A stretch of 9,023 nucleotides of DNA from Acidithiobacillus montserratensis. GTDB taxonomy: Bacteria; Pseudomonadota; Gammaproteobacteria; Acidithiobacillales; Acidithiobacillaceae. Below, piece after piece: positions 5,960 to 9,023 of the stretch. The notes under the pieces were generated by a model. That model did not search any database. It was not told the origin of the DNA and was given only the letters and a program-made list of their open reading frames with translations. How positions within the stretch are numbered: the first letter of the stretch is position 1; every line of letters begins with the position of its first letter. Location: contig NZ_JABBOU010000066.1 in assembly GCF_018853465.1 (NCBI RefSeq), forward strand, positions 1-9,023, in the 5' to 3' direction. A program made the position numbers and the translations under genes.

Positions 5960-5975
5960 TGGCACGCGGTTTGCT
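5960..5975 (+). promoter_or_regulatory. Perfect sigma-54 promoter for GLLGG-2
   Basis: TGGCACG-CGGT-TTGCT matches TGGCACGNNNNTTGCW at every defined position with exact GG-N10-GC spacing. The start would be near 5986, leaving a leader of about 78 bases before ATG 6064. Confidence 0.88.
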
Positions 5976-6063
5976 TTGTAGTGCTTGCTGAATGGTTACT
6001 TTTGTGAGTGCGTTTCAGCCACCTTAATATTTCTTGCGCTACTAAAACATGGAGAAAATGATT

Positions 6064-6498
6064 ATGTCACTATTGAATGTTGGCGGTCTTTTGAGCGGTT
6101 TGCTGGGCGGACTTCTGGGCGGTAGCAGTTCGGCTACTTCCAGCACAGGCGATCTGGTTTCCGGCCTGGGAAGCACAGTCACCGGCTTGGTGAGCTCATT
6201 AGACACAACCCTCGGAGGTGTTGTGGGTGGTGTGGAAGGTTTGCTGGGCAGTGTCACCACCGATGTGGGTACGGTATTGGGTGAAACTACCATCGTAGCA
6301 GGCGGCGCACTCAGTGGCGTCGAGGGCTTACTGAACAATGTCGTCGATAATGCCGGTAATGCACTGGCAGCAGTGAGCACGGACGTGCCTACGCTGCTTT
6401 CCGGTACCGTGAGTGCTCTGGCCCCGGTAACCGGTACTGTGACCGGTTTGGTGGGCGGCAGCACGGGTCTTTTGGGTGGTTTGTTGGGTAGTCTGTAA
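6064..6498 (+). CDS. Gly/Leu-rich repeat protein, GLLGG family member 2
   Basis: I do not recognise a named family. The start ATG at 6064 is chosen because GGAG lies nine bases upstream and because the resulting N-terminus (MSLLNVGGLLSGLLGG) parallels that of GLLGG-1; upstream in-frame ATGs at 6049 and 6058 overlap or crowd that ribosome site. The 144-residue product begins with GLLSGLLGGLLGG, has a central Val/Thr/Gly-rich part (about residues 28-133) with recurring G-V-E-G-L-L units, and ends STGLLGGLLGSL. The last ten residues match those of GLLGG-1 at nine positions. It contains no Cys, His, Arg, Lys, Phe, Tyr or Trp and only a few Asp and Glu, so it is acidic and very hydrophobic. No cleavable signal peptide is evident. 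It is a single-gene unit with a perfect sigma-54 promoter and a strong terminator. Confidence 0.85.
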   Translation: MSLLNVGGLLSGLLGGLLGGSSSATSSTGDLVSGLGSTVTGLVSSLDTTLGGVVGGVEGLLGSVTTDVGTVLGETTIVAGGALSGVEGLLNNVVDNAGNALAAVSTDVPTLLSGTVSALAPVTGTVTGLVGGSTGLLGGLLGSL

Positions 6499-6520
6499 AT
6501 TAGTTTGGTTGTGTGAGTTC

Positions 6521-6560
6521 CTGTTGTAGCTGTTGTAGTAGTAGGTGAGTACTGTTGTAA
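6521..6560. repeat. Short CTGTTGTAG direct repeats
   Basis: CTGTTGTAG occurs in tandem at 6521 and 6530, with CTGTTGTAA at 6552, in the 3' untranslated part of GLLGG-2. A similar CTGTTGTAC lies in the leader of GLLGG-1 at 2272. Confidence 0.5.
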
Positions 6561-6574
6561 TGGATGAAGTGCTT

Positions 6575-6600
6575 AAGCCCGGTATAGCCGGGCTTTTTTT
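6575..6600 (+). terminator. Rho-independent terminator of GLLGG-2
   Basis: AAGCCCGG and CCGGGCTT form an 8-bp GC-rich stem with a five-base loop (TATAG), followed by a T-run to 6600. It lies 76 bases past the stop codon and isolates GLLGG-2 from the IHF-like gene. Confidence 0.93.
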
Positions 6601-6710
6601 GGTTGGGATGGACCGACGGATGCGCGTTAGAACTACCTACGTCATATTCAATGAGAGCATTTAGAGGCCATGATAGTGGATACCGATAGAGAAGATGAGA
6701 ACGATAATAT

Positions 6711-7019
6711 ATGAATAAATCAGACTTGGTGGAAAATGTTTATCGAGATTTGTGCAATCAGGGTGATACATGCCTGACTCGTTCAGAAGTGGTTATGGCG
6801 ACAGGACTGATTCTGGATCACTTCGCCCGGGCGTTGGCTCAGGGGGAACGGATAGAGATCCGCGACTTCGGGGTATTTTCAGTGCACGATGTTGCTGCCC
6901 GAATGGGGCGCAATCCCAAGAGCGGGGCTTCGGTTGCCGTACCAGAGAAGCGCACGGTGCATTTTAAGGCGGGTACTGCCATGCGTGTACAGGTGAATCA
7001 GCATCAGCAAGAGAACTAA
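6711..7019 (+). CDS. IHF-beta-like DNA-bending protein (HU/IHF family)
   Basis: This 102-residue protein has the full HU/IHF layout: an N-terminal helical part (MNKSDLVENV), then ALAQGERIEIRDFGVFSVH (41-59), which is very close to IHF-beta, then GRNPKSG at 66-72 in the DNA-contacting arm with the Pro that intercalates at the bend, and HFKAG near 84-88. It differs from standard IHF-beta by a slightly longer helix 1-helix 2 region with two Cys (15, 21) and by a polar Gln-rich tail. It is therefore probably a paralogue rather than the housekeeping subunit. HU/IHF proteins bend DNA and often bring enhancers to sigma-54 promoters, which suits the promoters around it. The start ATG has only a weak ribosome site (GATGAG). 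It is followed after 81 bases by the short Sel1-like gene. Confidence 0.88.
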   Translation: MNKSDLVENVYRDLCNQGDTCLTRSEVVMATGLILDHFARALAQGERIEIRDFGVFSVHDVAARMGRNPKSGASVAVPEKRTVHFKAGTAMRVQVNQHQQEN

Positions 7020-7100
7020 TCGAAGTGGATGGGGGCATTAATCATGACCAGGTATTCCCTGCTGCTGGTAGTCATAAGGTTGCCGGGCATCTAGAAAGCA

Positions 7101-7529
7101 ATGATGGGCGAAACGGTTAACTATGAAAACCAATCTGAAAATGTAGGGGGGCTGAAAATCGCCAAGTATACTGACCCTGCCCTGCGCGAACTGCTCTACC
7201 GTGCCAGAAAAAAGGAGGCTGACGCCTTGGCTATCCTGGAGCAGCAGGCGCACGCGGGACATATACGTGCCCAGCGTTACCTGGGCCTGTACTGGTATCG
7301 CACGACCGAACCCGAGCGGGCCATTCCCTATTGGCAGGCGGCCTTACCCCAAGGCTGTCATTGGTCACGTTATTACTATGGCAAGGCGCTTTATAGTGGA
7401 CGCGGCATTACCCAAAATCGCCTCTGGGCGCTGCGCCAGTGGCAGATTCTGAGCGGTTACCCCGACCGTGTGGCCCGCTTGGCCCGACATGCACTGTACC
7501 GGTTGGATACCCATTATAGGGAATCCTAG
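7101..7529 (+). CDS. Short Sel1-like repeat protein without signal peptide
   Basis: The 142-residue product shows about two Sel1-like helical pairs: AGHIRAQRYLGLYWY...ERAIPYWQAALPQG (about 52-86) and SRYYYGKALYSGRGITQNRLWALRQWQI (about 89-116). They are more divergent than those of the secreted Sel1 protein at 4231-5217. There is no signal peptide, so it is probably cytoplasmic and may act as a scaffold or adaptor. Two adjacent ATGs (7101, 7104) can start it; the ribosome site (AGAAAG) is weak. It probably shares a transcript with the IHF-like gene. Its stop codon is one base away from the stop codon of the opposing gene, with no terminator between. Confidence 0.75.
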   Translation: MMGETVNYENQSENVGGLKIAKYTDPALRELLYRARKKEADALAILEQQAHAGHIRAQRYLGLYWYRTTEPERAIPYWQAALPQGCHWSRYYYGKALYSGRGITQNRLWALRQWQILSGYPDRVARLARHALYRLDTHYRES

Positions 7530-7530
7530 T

Positions 7531-7818
7531 TTAAGAGTGGGGTATTTCGCGCAAAAAGAATTTTCGGCAGATCGTACAGTAACCGATGCTCTCAAAGCGA
7601 TCGGGATAACGCATTTGGATGAGGGCGTACACCATATCGGCAGCGACCTGATCCCGGCTGAAAAATAGACGTTCTACCCGCTCCACAGGAAGATCATTAG
7701 CTTTTGCCACAATGGTCATTGCTTCCCGGACAATAGGATCACCGATACCTTGCATTCGGAAATGTTCCTGGATGTTTTCGGGGGCATGCAGAGTAGCGTC
7801 TTGCGAATTCGGTGACAT
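7531..7818 (-). CDS. Small protein of unknown function, 95 residues, with CxxC motif
   Basis: No family is recognised. The product looks mostly helical (IVREAMTIVAKANDLPVERV, then AADMVYALIQMRYPDRF). It ends with YCTICRKFFLREIPHS, where CTIC could be half of a metal site or a redox pair; no second Cys pair exists, so zinc binding would need dimerisation or other ligands. There is no signal peptide or membrane segment. The ATG at 7818 lacks a recognisable ribosome site and may be leaderless or wrongly chosen; an internal ATG (residue 22) is an alternative. It faces the short Sel1-like gene tail-to-tail. Coding character is fair, but the call rests on length, composition and lack of a better alternative. 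Confidence 0.6.
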   Translation of the reverse strand: MSPNSQDATLHAPENIQEHFRMQGIGDPIVREAMTIVAKANDLPVERVERLFFSRDQVAADMVYALIQMRYPDRFESIGYCTICRKFFLREIPHS

Positions 7819-8244
7819 ATGCGGGGCCTATGGAGCAGCGGAAATTTTAAGGTGGGTTCAGGAGGACGCCTTTACCCCGACAGGGACGCACATCAAGACG
7901 GTCCCGAACCCAAAATCAGCTCGTGATAAAATGACGTAGGCTAATACTCTTGGAGGGCGCTATTAGTATGGATTAATATAATGATTAATGACGTCTTTCT
8001 TAGTGTCACTATTATATAAAAAATTTGAGTAGTCAAACAATAGGGGACTTAAGGCATAGAGCTGACCGAAAGTCTTTATAAAATAGTATAACGGTTATCA
8101 GGCGCACGCCTTCTATTATTTAGAAAGGCTCGGCAATCATTAGTCTGATTACTTTAGTGCAGCGAATTTTTGGCAATTGAAACCTTCTCTCAACATATAA
8201 TTAAAATATTAATAATCGTGCAATCGGTGCAAAGAATAACCGTA

Positions 8245-8263
8245 AATGTTGCATTATGTAAAC
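8245..8263 (-). promoter_or_regulatory. Putative enhancer site for the adhesin promoter
   Basis: The minus strand reads GTTTACATAATGCAACATT, matching the flp site at 15 of 19 positions, including the central ACATAATG. It is 84 bp upstream of the adhesin -24 element but in opposite orientation to it, unlike at flp and GLLGG-2. Enhancers of sigma-54 activators usually work in either orientation. Confidence 0.45.
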
Positions 8264-8346
8264 TAAAATGTAAATTTTAGTATAGATATATATTCAAATG
8301 TTTGTGCAAAATATTATTTTAATTGGGTATTATTTTTCAATTTTAG

Positions 8347-8362
8347 CGGCATAAAAATTGCA
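8347..8362 (+). promoter_or_regulatory. Sigma-54 promoter candidate for the adhesin
   Basis: CGGCATA-AAAA-TTGCA has exact GG-N10-GC spacing, an intact TTGCA and a GGCA core in the -24 element; the first base and the last two of TGGCACG differ. Transcription would start near 8373, leaving a leader of about 23 bases that just includes the ribosome site. Confidence 0.6.
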
Positions 8363-8395
8363 GAGAACAAAAAGCAAAACTATAAGGAGTCCATT

Positions 8396-9023
8396 ATGAA
8401 CCGCTGCTACCAACTTATTCGCCAATCCCGTACCGGAAATTTGCTTGTTGCGTCTGAATTGGCCAGGAAAAAAGGTCATGGCACCGCACAAAAGAACAGT
8501 TTGCGGCACCTTGGGATCGGTTTTTTCTCTGCCTCATGCGTCTTGTTTTTGTCGGCCATGGGCGGCCTTGCCCAAGCCGCGCCGCTCCCTGGAACGTTGG
8601 TTACCCAATCAGAATCCCTGACGGGAAATATTAATGGTGAGGGTAACGGGGGTTATTTTGTAAACGGGGCTGGGACGACGCTGACGGTAAGCCATGGATC
8701 TCTGGATAATTTTGATACTGTAGGCGGATCCGGAAGTGGTGGCGGGGCAGGCATGGGTGGGGCCATTTTTGTCAATCAGGGTGCCAAGGCCATCATCCAT
8801 GACGTGAACTTCGGGCAGGATGTGGCTACTGGGGGGCAAGGTGGAACAAAGGGACTGCTTTATGGCGGAAGCCTCGATAATCTTTTCAATACACCGCCTC
8901 CCGCTGCTGCGGGGGCTAATGGCACTTCTCCGACCACTTTCCCGAATCAGGTAGACCCCAATGGTGTGCAAGGGTCCAAAGGGCGGACCGGGGCCAATGG
9001 GGGATTTGGTCAGGCAGGAGGGG
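8396..9023 (+). CDS. ESPR-type autotransporter/beta-helix adhesin, N-terminal part (cut by window edge)
   Basis: The first 209 codons are present with no stop. The ATG at 8396 has AAGGAG six bases upstream. Residues 1-27 (MNRCYQLIRQSRTGNLLVAS, then ELARKKG) are a clear ESPR, the extended signal peptide region of type V secreted proteins in beta- and gammaproteobacteria. A hydrophobic core (about 39-57) follows, with a likely cleavage after AQA at residue 61. The mature part is rich in Gly and Asn with beta-strand repeats such as GGAIFVNQGAKAIIHDVNFG, typical of right-handed beta-helix passenger domains. Near the end Gly appears at every third position for about six triplets (GVQGSKGRTGAN...), recalling collagen-like or PGRS-like stretches. 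The barrel or partner-secretion part is outside the window, so classical autotransporter versus two-partner type is open. It is likely a surface adhesin or biofilm protein. Confidence 0.85.
   Translation, partial: MNRCYQLIRQSRTGNLLVASELARKKGHGTAQKNSLRHLGIGFFSASCVLFLSAMGGLAQAAPLPGTLVTQSESLTGNINGEGNGGYFVNGAGTTLTVSHGSLDNFDTVGGSGSGGGAGMGGAIFVNQGAKAIIHDVNFGQDVATGGQGGTKGLLYGGSLDNLFNTPPPAAAGANGTSPTTFPNQVDPNGVQGSKGRTGANGGFGQAGG

Larger units (their letters stand above)
7819..8395. other. AT-rich intergenic region before the adhesin gene
   Basis: No convincing gene is seen. The part from about 7940 on is clearly richer in A and T than the rest of the window. It holds an imperfect stem (8108-8129, GCCTTCT and AGAAAGGC with one bulge), an inverted pair of ATAACCGT boxes (8091-8098 as ACGGTTAT and 8236-8243), the 19-bp enhancer-like site at 8245-8263 and a sigma-54 promoter at 8347-8362. 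The composition fits a long regulatory region. Confidence 0.6.

Noticed and set aside
6606..6621. Possible sigma-54 site TGGACCGACGGATGCG before the IHF-like gene
   Set aside because: GG-N10-GC is present, but both elements have mismatches at important positions; too weak to call.
7712..7939. 75-codon plus-strand frame running past the 95-residue gene
   Set aside because: It overlaps the opposing gene for half its length, has no ribosome site and no recognisable content.
7940..8345. AT-rich stretch as a possible mobile-element border or foreign insert
   Set aside because: No terminal repeats, target duplication or transposase fragment was seen; a long regulatory region explains it better.
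2242..8398. CATTATG repeated at several places as a regulatory word
   Set aside because: Two copies are simply start-codon contexts (before GLLGG-1 and the adhesin); only the longer 19-bp matches were kept.
8609..8971. 120-codon minus-strand frame
   Set aside because: It is the shadow of the adhesin's Gly-rich coding sequence on the plus strand.

Overview
The window looks chromosomal and Gram-negative, most likely from a gamma/betaproteobacterium-like lineage. The evidence is an ESPR-type signal peptide on a surface adhesin, a Flp/Tad pilus locus and an IHF-beta-like protein. An Acidithiobacillus-type acidophile is my guess from general resemblance only; nothing in the sequence proves it. 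No rRNA, tRNA, CRISPR array or insertion sequence is visible.

Layout. From 5550 down to 1 every gene is on the minus strand. In transcription order they are: a small 'superinfection immunity' family membrane protein; a secreted Sel1-repeat protein; a 450-residue V4R-like protein broken by one extra base in a run of seven G; an 84-residue protein of unknown function; a Gly/Leu repeat protein (here GLLGG-1); and the start of a Flp/Tad pilus operon (Flp pilin, TadV/CpaA prepilin peptidase, TadE-like pseudopilin, CpaB/RcpC cut by the window edge). From 6064 to 7529 the plus strand carries a second Gly/Leu repeat protein (GLLGG-2) with a strong terminator, a divergent IHF-beta-like DNA-bending protein and a short Sel1-like protein. 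A 95-residue unknown gene lies tail-to-tail with the last of these. After an AT-rich gap, a large ESPR-bearing autotransporter-type adhesin begins at 8396 and runs off the window.

Main observation. Five intergenic sites fit the sigma-54 (-24/-12) promoter pattern GG-N10-GC. One, before GLLGG-2, matches TGGCACGNNNNTTGCW perfectly. They lie before flp, before the 84-residue/GLLGG-1 pair, before the immunity-like/Sel1 operon, before GLLGG-2 and before the adhesin. Between 84 and 220 bp upstream of them are copies of a GGTAACAT-type element. In three places (flp, GLLGG-2, adhesin) it takes the form of a 19-bp site with two half-sites exactly 10 bp apart. The cluster at 5741-5864 sits between two divergent sigma-54 promoters and could serve both. 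This looks like an undescribed sigma-54 regulon for surface attachment structures (pilus, two Gly/Leu repeat proteins, adhesin). An IHF-like gene, the usual DNA-bending partner of sigma-54 promoters, sits in its midst. The enhancer-binding activator itself is not in the window.

Other points of note: the TadE gene has no ATG, GTG or TTG start in a sensible place and probably starts at a CTG overlapping the peptidase stop codon; the G7 tract could be a phase-variable switch; and the two GLLGG proteins share a nearly identical C-terminus but have no recognisable signal peptide.
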